This document shows, piece after piece, positions 17,501 to 25,762 of a DNA stretch of 64,000 bases. The position numbers and the translations under genes were made by a program. The notes below the pieces were generated by a model. That model was given only the letters and a program-made list of their open reading frames with translations, did not search any database and was not told where the DNA came from. Source of the stretch: Deltaproteobacteria bacterium (GTDB taxonomy: Bacteria > Myxococcota_A > UBA9042 > PHBI01); NCBI GenBank assembly GCA_020632715.1, contig JACKFA010000004.1:434001-498000 (forward strand), in the 5' to 3' direction. Position 1 is the first letter of the stretch, and each line of letters begins with the position of its first letter.

Positions 17501-20500
17501 CGACTACGTACGCCCCGTCATCGCCGTGACGAGCCCGCTCCCGACGGTGTCGGCGGGCCTCGTCGCCATCAAGGCGACCCGCGGGATCGCGTCGCTCCTC
17601 GAGCTCGACGGCAGCGCCGCCGGCGACGGCGTCGACGGCCTGGTCATCGACTCGGACGACAACCAGCTCCTCGGCCTCGTCATCCGCGGCTTCGACGGCG
17701 ACGGCCTCGTCATCACGGGCGCGAACAACACGATCGCCAACGCCTACTGCGAGTACAACGACGGCGAGCCCGGCGTGACCACGGTCATCGAGAACGGCGG
17801 CTACGGCCTCGTCGTGCGCGGCGCGGGCGCGGCGAACAACAACATCGCGGGCGTCTACTCCGGCCGCACCTACGCCGACGACAGCGACCACGGCAACGCC
17901 CTCGGCGGCGCGCTCGTCACCGGCGGCGCCACCGGCACCCGCTTCACCTCGGACTGCAACAACTTCTCGCGCAACCACGGCGCCGGCCTCGAGCTCCGCG
18001 GCGCCGACGTCACCGGGGTGTCGTTCCAGAACCGCTTCTACGCGCGCAACAACCTCGGCGACGGCTTCCTCATCGACGGCACGTCGCAGTTCGGGCTCAA
18101 CAACAACACGAGCTACTTCGCCAACAACGGCGGCGACGGCGTCCGCGTCATCGGCGGCGCGCACCACGTCACGCTCGCCTACGGGATCGCGACGGGCAAC
18201 GTCGGCGCCGGCGTGCGCGTGGTCGACGGGCAGCACATCGACGTCGGCCTCTCCTTCACCATCAACGGCAACGGCGCCCTCGGCATCGACCTCGTCGGCC
18301 CCGACGACGACGCCTACGGCGTGACCTACAACGACCTCGGCGACGGCGACGAGGGCCCGAACGGGCTCCAGAACTTCCCGGACGTCCGCAAGATCACGAG
18401 CCTCGGCGACGGGCGCTTCCGGATCTCCGGCGTCAGCTGCCCGAGCTGCGTCGTGCGGATCTTCCGCCAGGCGGTCGACCCGAGCGGCTACGGCGAGGCG
18501 CAGTCGGCGCTGAACCAGGGGAACGCCGATCAGTACGGCGTCTTCGCGGTGGACGTGAGCCTCGGGCTCAACCTCGCGGGCGTCTTCCTGACGCTCACGG
18601 CGACGCGCGACGGCAGCACCTCCGAGTTCGGCGAGGGCCTCGAGGCGACGCTGGTCGTGAACCAGACGGACGTCTGCGGCAACAGCGTCGTCGAGGAGCA
18701 CGAGGACTGCGACGACGGCAACGTCGTGAGCGGCGACGGCTGCTCGGCCGTGTGCGTGACCGAGGTCTGCGGCGACGGGATCGTCCAGAACTTCGCCGGC
18801 CACACCGAGCTCTGCGACATCACGGGCTGCGACGACGGCGACCCCTGCACGACCGGGGAGCGCTGCGGCGACGACTGCACCTGCGTCGCCGGCACCGAGA
18901 CCGACTGCGACGACGACGACGTCTGCACCAACGACTACTGCGTGCACGGCGTCGGCTGCCAGCACGACCCCATCCCGTGCGCCGACGACGGCGACGTCTG
19001 CACCGTCGAGCGCTGCGACGCGCAGCTCGGCTGCCTCTCCGAGCTCACGCCGGTCCCCGGGATGGCCGACGCCACCTGCGACGGCTTCGACGACGACTGC
19101 GACGGTCAGACCGACGAGGACTACGTCCCCGCCGCGATCACCTGCGGGCAGGGCGTCTGCGCCGCCGCCGGCGACCGCCTCTGCAACCTCGGCGTCGAGG
19201 AGGAGCTCTGCGACGCCGGCGCGCCGCTCTCGGACACCGACGACACCTGCGACGGCGTCGACGACGACTGCAGCGGCGAGGCCGACGAGGACTACGCGCC
19301 GCAGGCGATCGTCTGCGGCGTGGGCGCCTGCGAGGCCCAGGGGACGCGCGCCTGCGTCGACGGCGCCCCCGTCGAGAGCTGCACGCCGGGCGTCGCGACC
19401 GACGAGGTCTGCAACGGCGTGGACGACGACTGTGACGGCCTCACCGACGCCGCGGACGACACGCTCGCCGCCCACGCGTGCGAGGAGCAGCGCGGCGTCT
19501 GCGCGGGCGCGATGTCGCCGCCGTCGCTCTGCCAGGGCGGCCAGTGGATCGGCTGCGGCCCGGCCGTCTACGCGGGCCACGCCTTCCCGAGCTACGCGCT
19601 CGACGACGCCTCCTGCGACGGGCGCGACAACGACTGCGACGGCGCCACCGACGAGGACTTCGCGCCCGAGACCATCACCTGCGGCGTGGGCGCCTGCGCC
19701 GCCGAGGGCACGCGCACCTGCGTCGCGGGCGTCCCGACCGACGCCTGCACGCCGGGGGACGCGGCGGACGAGGTCTGCAACGGCGAGGACGACGACTGCG
19801 ACGGCCTCACCGACGCCAACGACGACACGCTCACGCGGCCGCTCTGCGCCGAGCAGCGCGGCGTCTGCGCCGGCGCCACGGCGCCCGCCGGGCTCTGCCA
19901 GGGCGGCGCCTGGGGCGACTGCACCGTCGCCGACTACGCGGCCTTCGCCTTCCCGAGCTACGCCGTCGACGACGCGAGCTGCGACGGGCGCGACAACGAC
20001 TGCGACGGCGCCACCGACGAGGACTTCGCCGAGGTGGCGACGACCTGCGGCGTGGGCGCGTGCGCCGGCCAGACGGGCACCGTGACGTGCACGAGCGAGG
20101 GGCCGGTCGACAGCTGCGACGCGCTCGCGGGGGCGTCGGCGGAGGTGTGCAACGGCGTCGACGACGACTGCGACGGCTTCGTCGACAACGTGGTGCCCGG
20201 GCGCGCCGGCGCGAGCGTGTGCGCCGCGCTCGAGACCGCCATCGCGAGCGGCCCCGACGCGGTGACCGCCGCGACCGAGGCGACCTTCACCTACGCGAAC
20301 CCGCTCGCGGCCGCGCACGACGCGTTCGAGTGCGCGCTCGACGGCGGCGCCTGGGAGCGCTGCGACGGGGCGCCCGGCGAGAAGACCTACGGCGACCTCG
20401 CCGCCGGGACGCACGTGTTCCTCGTGCGCGCGGTGGGCGCGGACGGCGCGGTCGACGCGACGCCCGCGTACTGGGCGTGGCGCGTCGATCCGACGGTGCC

Positions 20501-22748
20501 GGAGACGACCATCCTCGTCGGGCCGACCGATCCGGCGCAGAGCGCGACGGCGCGCTTCGTGTTCGGCGCGAGCGTGGCGGACGCCGACTTCCTGTGCGCC
20601 GTGGACGTCGCCGGGGCCGCGCCCGCCGAGGCGGACTGGGAGGCGTGCGACGCGGACCTCGTGCTGGCCTCGCTCGACGAGGGGGTCCACCACCTCTGGG
20701 TGTTCGCCGTGTCGCCGCTCGGCGTGGCCGATCCGACGCCCGCCGCGTGGACGTGGCACGTCGACACGAGCGCGCCGGACACGGTCATCACGGCCGGCCC
20801 CGAGGCGCTGACAGCGGCGGCGGCGGCGTCGTTCGCGTACGCCGACCCGGACGACGCGGCGGCGACGACGTTCTCGTGCCGGCTCGACGGGAGCGCCTGG
20901 GCGGCGTGCGACGGGGGCGCCGCGAGCTATGACGGGCTCGGCGACGGCGCGCACGTGTTCGAGGTGGCGTCGGTGGACGCGACGGGCAACACCGACCCGG
21001 CGCCGGCGCGCTGGGCCTGGACGGTCGACACGCGGGCGCCCGTGGCGACGATCGCCGCGGGGCCGGACGACCCGGCGCAGACGGGCGACGCGGCGTTCGT
21101 GCTCCTCGCGGACGAGGCCGGGGTCGCCTACTACTGCGCGCTCGACCCGGCGGGCGGCGCGCCGGGCTCGCTCGAGGGCTACGAGAGCTGCGACGCGACG
21201 CCGGCGTGGGAGGGCCTCGCGGACGGGGCGCACGCGCTCTACGTGGTCGCGCGCGACGGCGCGGGGAACGTGTCGGAGGAGGCGGCGGTCTGGGCGTGGT
21301 CGGTGGACACGAGCGTGCCGGAGACGACGATCACGGCGCGGCCCGCGCCCGTCACGACGACCGCGGACGGGGCTGCGTTCGCGTTCGAGGCGAGTGTTCT
21401 GGAGGCGGGCTTCGAGTGCCGCCTCGACGACGGCGCGTGGTTCCCGTGCGACGACGGGACGGCGACGTTCGCGGCCGACGGGCTCGCGGTCGGGGCGCAC
21501 GTGTTCCTGGTGCGGGCGTGCGCGGGCGCGTGCGACCCGACGCCCGCGGTGGCGAGCTGGGAGGTCAGCGCGAGCAGCTGCCCGCTCGACGCGGAGGCGC
21601 CGGTCATCGCCTGCCCGGCCGACGTGACGCTCGAGTGCGCGGGCGGCGGCGCGGACCTCACGAGCGCGCTCGCGGCGACCGCGGAGGACGCCTGCGGCGC
21701 CGAGGTCGCGGGGGGCGAGGAGAGCGGCCGCTTCGTGCTCGGCGACACGCCGATCGTCTTCACGGCGACGGACGGGAACGGCAACGCCGCGACGTGCCTC
21801 ACGGTCGTGAGCGTGACCGACACGGTGGCGCCCGAGGTGACGTGCCCGGCGGACGTGACGGTCGCGAGCGACGAGGACCGCTGCGGCACGGAGGTGGCGC
21901 TGGACGCGGCCACCGTGAGCGACGCGTGCCAGGACGCAGGCACGGTGCTGGTCTTCGACGACCGGCCGGCGACGTACCCCGTCGGGACCACGGTCGTGCG
22001 GTTCACGGCGGTCGACGCGGCCGGGAACGACGCGAGCTGCGAGACGCGGGTGACCGTGAGCGACGAGACGCCGCTCACGCTCGCGTGCCCGGCGGCGCTC
22101 GCGGTCGAGGCGCCCGCGACGGCGTGCGCCTGGCGCGGGGAGCTCACGGCGACGGCGCGCGACAACTGCGCCGTCGACGTGACGAACCTCGTGCGCGAGG
22201 GGAGCTTCGGGGTGGGCGCGACGACGGTCGAGTTCACGGCGAACGACGGCGGCGACGACGTGACGTGCACGACGGAGGTCGTCGTGAGCGACGTGACCGC
22301 GCCGGAGGTGACCTGCGTGACGGCGGGCGCGGCGGCGGTGGCGGCGGCGACGGACGCGTGCGGCGCGACGGTCGCGCTCGCGGTGAGCGGCTGCGAGGCG
22401 GCGGGCGCGGACGGCGTCGCGACCGAGCTCGGCGCGGCGTGCCCGGTGAGGATCGAGGACGGCGCGGTGTCGTGGGACGGGACGGCGCTCACGGCGGCGA
22501 CCGTCACGGTGACGGTGGCGGTGACGGCGACGGATCCGTCGGGGAACGCCGGCGAGGCGAGCTGCGCGCTCGTGCTGCGAGGGGTCGACGAGCCGGTGGT
22601 GCAGAACCCGGGCGGCGAGGTGCCGGTGGACGCGACGGCGGGCGGCGGCGGCGGCTGCGCGGGCGGCGGGGCCGGGGCGCCCTGGCTCGCGGTGCTGGCG
22701 CTTTGCGCGCTCTGGGTCTGGCGGCGCGAGCGAACCTACATCCGATAG
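14586..22748 (+). CDS. Giant surface protein: right-handed beta-helix x3, Myxo Cys-rich repeat, MopE repeats, Ig-like, HYR, MYXO-CTERM-like anchor
   Basis: 2720 residues from ATG 14586, with signal peptide (LLTGACAALLALAATPAARA). Residues about 38-468, 477-915 and 917-1355 are three parallel-beta-helix modules, each opening with a CSLREA-like block (VDRADDELVTACT...CSFRGALTIAKHGD). About 1362-1415 is the Myxococcus Cys-rich repeat (CDDGNVVSGDGCSAVC). About 1419-1870 holds C-DDGD-x-CT repeats and MopE-type CDGxDDDCDGxTDE units. About 1890-2328 are Ig-like repeats (FECRLDDGAWFPCDDG, GAHVFLVRA). About 2335-2670 are HYR-like domains (CPADVTLEC, DTVAPEVTCPADVTV). The C-terminus GGGGGCAGGGAGAPWLAVLA + hydrophobic + RRER is a MYXO-CTERM-type sorting signal with its Cys. 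Inference: exported, lipid-anchored cell-surface protein. Its 3' end overlaps the convergent gene at 22736 by 13 bp. Confidence 0.88.
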   Translation: MSTTRLSDGLHLRLLTGACAALLALAATPAARAQVSVPQTYTVDRADDDDVRECTTGPNDCTFRGALNKALEGDIIVFDPTLFPQPPGPYDDVPDYPGPTVIQVLSPLPPITFDVITVSGSSSTGPGVILDGTLAGDGVSGLVIEGNDAFVRGIGFRNFGGDGVLVHGARATVGGTGDCTYGEPSRWIFAHSNGGYGVHVTGASAAGTRLDVMFIGEDEDGAVVGNAAGGVLIDDGATDTRFSGGCFRVRGNHGPGVTIAGSTTTGTRVDSGDVGLLAENNDGAGLWLDGAPFDASVRIQLRNNAGPGVLVTGGAENVRLSQGTITGNADAGVRVEDGARVRFEDSINVTDNGGLAFDLVAPDDGADGVTPNDDGDADSGPNGLLNFPVIERIDAAGNSQVVVHATACAGCTVRFYRASDDPSGHGELGGFMGRANADANGVVTFQGGLAPGLFVTATATDSDGNMSELAANVQGPKEIIVDRADDELVTACTDDPDDCSFRGALTIAKHGDSIAFDTTVFPSPPGPYDPPNPDYVRPVIAVTSPLPSLSAGLVAIKATRGISSLLELDGSAAGDGVDGLVIDSDDNQLLGLVIRGFDGDGLVVEGANNTISNAYCEYNDGEPGVTTVIENGGYGLVVRGAGATNNNIAGVHAGRTYADDSDHGNGLGGVLVTDGATNTRFTSDCNNFSRNHGAGLEIRGADVTGTSFQNRVYARNNDGDGLLVDGASQVTVSGSTSYFTSNAGSGVRVIGGAENVVLEQGVAYDNGGAGLRVESGTKVRAGRSFGFYDNAGLGIDLVAPDDGADGVTPNDDGDADDGPNHLLNFPVIDDVVPAGNSQVVVTGSACPGCVVRIYRATPDPTGHGEAQGVTGNDTTAGSDGRFSVQVGLASGSAVTAVALDPSGNMSEFAANVAGPQEIIVDRTDDELVTACTAEPDDCSFRGALTIAKHGDSIAFDTTAFPSPPGPYDPPNPDYVRPVIAVTSPLPTVSAGLVAIKATRGIASLLELDGSAAGDGVDGLVIDSDDNQLLGLVIRGFDGDGLVITGANNTIANAYCEYNDGEPGVTTVIENGGYGLVVRGAGAANNNIAGVYSGRTYADDSDHGNALGGALVTGGATGTRFTSDCNNFSRNHGAGLELRGADVTGVSFQNRFYARNNLGDGFLIDGTSQFGLNNNTSYFANNGGDGVRVIGGAHHVTLAYGIATGNVGAGVRVVDGQHIDVGLSFTINGNGALGIDLVGPDDDAYGVTYNDLGDGDEGPNGLQNFPDVRKITSLGDGRFRISGVSCPSCVVRIFRQAVDPSGYGEAQSALNQGNADQYGVFAVDVSLGLNLAGVFLTLTATRDGSTSEFGEGLEATLVVNQTDVCGNSVVEEHEDCDDGNVVSGDGCSAVCVTEVCGDGIVQNFAGHTELCDITGCDDGDPCTTGERCGDDCTCVAGTETDCDDDDVCTNDYCVHGVGCQHDPIPCADDGDVCTVERCDAQLGCLSELTPVPGMADATCDGFDDDCDGQTDEDYVPAAITCGQGVCAAAGDRLCNLGVEEELCDAGAPLSDTDDTCDGVDDDCSGEADEDYAPQAIVCGVGACEAQGTRACVDGAPVESCTPGVATDEVCNGVDDDCDGLTDAADDTLAAHACEEQRGVCAGAMSPPSLCQGGQWIGCGPAVYAGHAFPSYALDDASCDGRDNDCDGATDEDFAPETITCGVGACAAEGTRTCVAGVPTDACTPGDAADEVCNGEDDDCDGLTDANDDTLTRPLCAEQRGVCAGATAPAGLCQGGAWGDCTVADYAAFAFPSYAVDDASCDGRDNDCDGATDEDFAEVATTCGVGACAGQTGTVTCTSEGPVDSCDALAGASAEVCNGVDDDCDGFVDNVVPGRAGASVCAALETAIASGPDAVTAATEATFTYANPLAAAHDAFECALDGGAWERCDGAPGEKTYGDLAAGTHVFLVRAVGADGAVDATPAYWAWRVDPTVPETTILVGPTDPAQSATARFVFGASVADADFLCAVDVAGAAPAEADWEACDADLVLASLDEGVHHLWVFAVSPLGVADPTPAAWTWHVDTSAPDTVITAGPEALTAAAAASFAYADPDDAAATTFSCRLDGSAWAACDGGAASYDGLGDGAHVFEVASVDATGNTDPAPARWAWTVDTRAPVATIAAGPDDPAQTGDAAFVLLADEAGVAYYCALDPAGGAPGSLEGYESCDATPAWEGLADGAHALYVVARDGAGNVSEEAAVWAWSVDTSVPETTITARPAPVTTTADGAAFAFEASVLEAGFECRLDDGAWFPCDDGTATFAADGLAVGAHVFLVRACAGACDPTPAVASWEVSASSCPLDAEAPVIACPADVTLECAGGGADLTSALAATAEDACGAEVAGGEESGRFVLGDTPIVFTATDGNGNAATCLTVVSVTDTVAPEVTCPADVTVASDEDRCGTEVALDAATVSDACQDAGTVLVFDDRPATYPVGTTVVRFTAVDAAGNDASCETRVTVSDETPLTLACPAALAVEAPATACAWRGELTATARDNCAVDVTNLVREGSFGVGATTVEFTANDGGDDVTCTTEVVVSDVTAPEVTCVTAGAAAVAAATDACGATVALAVSGCEAAGADGVATELGAACPVRIEDGAVSWDGTALTAATVTVTVAVTATDPSGNAGEASCALVLRGVDEPVVQNPGGEVPVDATAGGGGGCAGGGAGAPWLAVLALCALWVWRRERTYIR
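16015..18650 (+). repeat. Two long direct repeats (about 1.3 kb each) inside the beta-helix region
   Basis: 16015-17330 and 17335-18650 are near copies at DNA level: blocks around 16078-16140 and 17396-17460, and around 16420-16500 and 17740-17820, are almost base-identical. The first module (14700-15990) is more diverged, so the 2nd/3rd pair is the recent duplication. Confidence 0.8.
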
Positions 22749-23314
22749 AAGAACGAGGTCCACGGCGTCGCCGTGAGCTTCGCGAGGGCCCCGGCGAGCT
22801 CGTCGCTCGGGGCGGCCTCGCCGTCGCGCACGTGCCACACGGCGACGGCGAGGCGGCCGAAGCCGTTCGTCCCGTCCCAGTCGAGCTCCCAGGGCCGGCT
22901 CGCGCGGCCGCACCCGGCGCAGGTGTGCACGGAGCCGGCGTCGTCGCCGTCGTAGAGGGCGGAGACGCGCTCGCCCCAGTCGTCGACCTCGGCGCCGCAG
23001 CCCGGGCATCTCGGCGTCGCGACGTCGCCGCCGAGGAAGGCGACCTCGTCGCTCGCGAGGAGCTCGACGCTGACGACGTCGGCGAGGTCCACGGGCTCCC
23101 GCGCGCCGCCCGCGCCGAGGCGCGTGGCCGGGCGCCCCCCGCGGAGCCCGAGGAGCGCCGCGAAGCGCGGTCCGGGCGCGTGATGCGAGTCGCCGAAGCG
23201 CTCGACCTCCGGCCCGAGGAGCCCGAGCGCGATGAGGCCGCCGCGGAGCACCTCGACGGGCGGGAGCGGGGCCTCGGGGTCGCGCGGGTGGAGGACGAGC
23301 TTGTGATCAGCCAT
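22736..23314 (-). CDS. Hypothetical protein with central zinc ribbon
   Basis: 192 residues, no signal peptide or membrane segment. A central four-Cys site (RCPGCGAEVDDW and HTCAGCGRASRPWELDW) looks like a zinc ribbon; the C-terminus is LAKLTATPWTSFFYRM. Family not recognised. It lies 48 bp downstream of the actin-like gene on the same strand, so the two may be co-transcribed. Its 3' end overlaps the convergent surface-protein gene by 13 bp. Confidence 0.65.
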   Translation of the reverse strand: MADHKLVLHPRDPEAPLPPVEVLRGGLIALGLLGPEVERFGDSHHAPGPRFAALLGLRGGRPATRLGAGGAREPVDLADVVSVELLASDEVAFLGGDVATPRCPGCGAEVDDWGERVSALYDGDDAGSVHTCAGCGRASRPWELDWDGTNGFGRLAVAVWHVRDGEAAPSDELAGALAKLTATPWTSFFYRM

Positions 23315-23362
23315 GTCCGCACGACCCGCGGCCCCGGGCGGCGGGGCAAGCGCCGTCGCGGA

Positions 23363-24571
23363 TCAGAGCGCCTTCTTCCCGATGATGGCCGGCCCCGACG
23401 CGTCGTAGTCGGCGCGCGTGATCGCGAGCTTCCGGAAGGTCGACAGGCTCGCCACGAGCGAGCCGCCGATCCACACGCTCCGGGCGCGCTCGGGCGGCGC
23501 CGCGACGACGATGGACATCGTGGGCGGCGCGAGCAGCTTCATCTCCTGCGTGAGCCGCTCCTCGAGCCCCTCGAGCGCGAGCGTGCGCCCGGCGACCACG
23601 ATGTTGCGGTAGAGGTCCTGACGAAGCTCTACGTCGCAGTGCATGATCGCGTCGTAGGCGGCGCTGTGGAGCCCGACGCGTTGGCTCCCGAGGAGGGCCG
23701 GCTTGAACAGCGCCTCCGCCGCGGCGAAGCGCTCCCGGCCGATCGTCGCCTCCTGCCCGTCGGGCAACGTCACCGTCACGTCGAGCTCCGACCCGGCCGC
23801 GGCCTTCTGCTCGTCGGCGTCGAAGTCGAGGGCGACGAAGCCGCGCTGCTCGATGATCGCGGCGAACGCCTCGCGGTCGCGCGCGGCGAAGGCGTGGCCG
23901 AGGCGATCGCCGACGAGCTTCATCGCGAGGAGCGCGATGTCCGCGCGCCCGACCGGCACCGACATGACGGAGAACGGCAGCACGTAGCCGTCGTACACCA
24001 CGGCGATCTGCGTCCCGTCGGGGCTCGTGAGCGCGAGGCACGTCGTGCGCCCCGCGGCGTAGCAGGTGAGCGCGGCGTCCGCCATGAGGTAGAAGGCCGG
24101 CACCTGCAGCTTCTCGAACATGAGCTGGGTAAGCCGCTCGCGCTCTGGCGCCGGCACGCTGGCGGGCTCGCTCAGGAGCACCGGGTGCTCCGACGGCGAG
24201 GCCCCGATCTGCGTGAACATGTGCCGCAGCATCGCCTCGAAGCCCGCCCAGTCGCGGATCCGCCCGCCGGGCAGGTAGTAGGCCTCGCTCGCGCGCGGCG
24301 CCTTGTCGCCGGCGAAGCCGACGTCGACGAAGCCGGAGTCGAAGGTCACGACGACCACCTGCGCGTCGGCGCCCGGGGCCGGCGCGCCCTCGCTCGGCGC
24401 GCTCGCCCCGTCGTCCTCGGGCGCCCCCTCGTCCGGCGGCGCGGCGGCCTCCTCGTCGTCGTCCTCGGGCGGCTCCTCGGCGCGCGTCGGCGCGGGCTGG
24501 AGCGACCACAGCGCGGCCGCGAGCAGGACCAGGCAACGCAGCGGCGGCACCAACGGCGAGAGACGGCGCAT
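23363..24571 (-). CDS. Exported actin-like protein (eukaryotic-type actin fold, degenerate ATP site, no subdomain 2)
   Basis: 402 residues. Signal peptide 1-31 (cleavage after TRA), acidic/Pro linker 32-71, actin-like domain 72-402. Actin signatures in order: GFAGDKAPRA (85-94), SEHPVLLSEP (127-136), LTQLMFEKLQVPAFYL (147-162), YAAGRTTC (171-178), YDGYVLP (193-199), FVALDF (245-250), LPDGQEATIGRERF (269-282), EALFKPALLG (286-295), CDVELRQDLY (312-321), APPTM (348-352), APPERARSVWIGGSLVASLS (358-377), DYDASGPAI (389-397). Actin residues about 33-69 (subdomain 2, DNase loop) are missing. Phosphate loop 1 reads TFDSGFVD where actin has DNGSGMCK; loop 2 reads TSPDG for DSGDG; GGT is GRT; catalytic Gln137 and His161 are not conserved; Lys336 is Ala. 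ATP hydrolysis and ordinary filament formation are therefore doubtful. Start fixed by the RBS at 24577-24581. Bacterial actin-related BARP is known from Haliangium; MreB, ParM and FtsA are far less similar. Confidence 0.9.
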   Translation of the reverse strand: MRRLSPLVPPLRCLVLLAAALWSLQPAPTRAEEPPEDDDEEAAAPPDEGAPEDDGASAPSEGAPAPGADAQVVVVTFDSGFVDVGFAGDKAPRASEAYYLPGGRIRDWAGFEAMLRHMFTQIGASPSEHPVLLSEPASVPAPERERLTQLMFEKLQVPAFYLMADAALTCYAAGRTTCLALTSPDGTQIAVVYDGYVLPFSVMSVPVGRADIALLAMKLVGDRLGHAFAARDREAFAAIIEQRGFVALDFDADEQKAAAGSELDVTVTLPDGQEATIGRERFAAAEALFKPALLGSQRVGLHSAAYDAIMHCDVELRQDLYRNIVVAGRTLALEGLEERLTQEMKLLAPPTMSIVVAAPPERARSVWIGGSLVASLSTFRKLAITRADYDASGPAIIGKKAL

Positions 24572-24576
24572 GGGGA

Positions 24577-24581
24577 CTCCT
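24577..24581 (-). promoter_or_regulatory. Shine-Dalgarno AGGAG for the actin-like gene
   Basis: AGGAG lies 5 nt before the ATG at 24571. It supports the start that includes the signal peptide. Confidence 0.7.
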
Positions 24582-24742
24582 GGGATGTCGGGGACCCCGC
24601 GACGATACAGGGAGCTCCGCGCCGAGACATGCGACGATCGTCGTACGACCACCATCCGGCCCGGCCCCCGCCGAGCGCGGCGCCGCGTCGCCGCGCGTCG
24701 ATTCCGGTTGCGCCGACGGGCTCGCCCGAATTGAATGCGCGC

Positions 24743-25762
24743 ATGAATCCCACGCGCCTCCCGCTCGCCGACGTGCTCGGCCTCCGCCCCCTCGGCCCGA
24801 CCCTCGCCCAGGCGGCGCTCGTCTTCCGCGGCGATCCGCACCTTCCGCCGTCGCGCTTCGGCACGTCGAGCCTGAACCTCTTCACGCCGCGCCTCGCCGT
24901 CCGCACGTGGCTCGGGCAGCGCGTCGCCGGCCGCACCCTCGTGGTCACGAACCTCTACAACCACGCCCCGACGCCGATCGCCGAGGGCTGGTCGGTCCGC
25001 GTGACCCACGTGCGCGACTTCCGCGGCGGGCAGCTCACCTACGACACCCACAACGGCGTCGACTTCGCCTGCCCGCCGGGCACCGTCACCGTCGCCGCAG
25101 CCCCCGGCCGCGTCGTCGCCATCCGCCGCGAGTTCGACCGCGGCGGCCTCAAGGTCTACCTCGACCACGGCGACGGCCTCATGACGAGCCACCATCACCT
25201 CGCGAAGGCCCTCGTCGCGGTCGGCGACGAGGTCGCCCGCGGCGAGCCCGTCGCCCTCACCGGCTACTCGGGCCTCGACGCCGTCACGACCTTCCCCTGG
25301 GTCGCCCCGCACGTGCACTACAACACCTACCTCGGCGGCGTCCTCGTCGACCCGTTCGCCGCCGCCGCAGGCGAGGCCGCCCTCTGGCGCGGCGGGAACG
25401 ACCCGCGCCCGACGCCCGCCGGCCCCGCCGACCGCGCCCACACCCCCGTCGCCTGGGACCCGGCCCGCGTCGAGGCCGTGCTGGCCTCGCTCCGCGACCC
25501 CGCGCGCCGCGCCGCCATCGCCGCCATCCCCGACCTCGACCGCCGCGCCGTCGAGCTCGTCATCGAGGCGTGCACCTACCCGACCCGCTTCGGCCGGAAG
25601 GACGCCGCCGCCGAGCTCTTCCCGGAGGCCCCCGCGCGCGCGCCGCGGCTCGACCTCCCGTTCACCGCCGAGGACTACGACGGCGTCGGGTTCGCCGACG
25701 CCCTCGGCTACCGGCGGGCCCGCGAGCGCGCCGCCGCGATCAGCTCTGGCGCCGCCGCATGA
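24743..25762 (+). CDS. M23-family metallopeptidase (LytM fold)
   Basis: 339 residues. The LytM-type zinc site is visible: H-x3-D in YDTHNGVDFACPPGT (about 100-115), the HHHLAK block, and H-x-H in WVAPHVHYNTYLGG (about 190). Surrounding motifs AAPGRVVAI, LDHGDGLMTSHHHL and VGDEVARGEPVALTGYSG are typical. M23 enzymes cut peptidoglycan peptide bridges (or peptide substrates). No signal peptide is seen from ATG 24743 and none upstream in frame, so location is unclear; export by another route or an intracellular substrate are alternatives. A C-terminal region after about residue 235 (VEAVLASLRDPARR, IEACTYPTRFG) is unassigned. Divergent from the actin-like gene, 171 bp apart. Confidence 0.8.
   Translation: MNPTRLPLADVLGLRPLGPTLAQAALVFRGDPHLPPSRFGTSSLNLFTPRLAVRTWLGQRVAGRTLVVTNLYNHAPTPIAEGWSVRVTHVRDFRGGQLTYDTHNGVDFACPPGTVTVAAAPGRVVAIRREFDRGGLKVYLDHGDGLMTSHHHLAKALVAVGDEVARGEPVALTGYSGLDAVTTFPWVAPHVHYNTYLGGVLVDPFAAAAGEAALWRGGNDPRPTPAGPADRAHTPVAWDPARVEAVLASLRDPARRAAIAAIPDLDRRAVELVIEACTYPTRFGRKDAAAELFPEAPARAPRLDLPFTAEDYDGVGFADALGYRRARERAAAISSGAAA

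Noticed and set aside
14508..23009. Very long open frame (over 2800 codons) on the minus strand
   Set aside because: It is the antisense shadow of the 2720-aa surface protein in GC-rich DNA; composition is low-complexity Arg/Ala/Val/Asp with no domains.
23363..24571. Actin-like gene as eukaryotic contamination
   Set aside because: It has a bacterial signal peptide, a Shine-Dalgarno box, no intron, the same GC and codon use as its neighbours, and close bacterial genes on both sides.
23363..24571. Actin-like gene as MreB, ParM or FtsA
   Set aside because: C-terminal SVWIGGS/ASLSTF/DYDASGP and mid-protein YAAGRTT/FVALDF blocks are those of eukaryotic actin and ARPs, not of the prokaryotic families.
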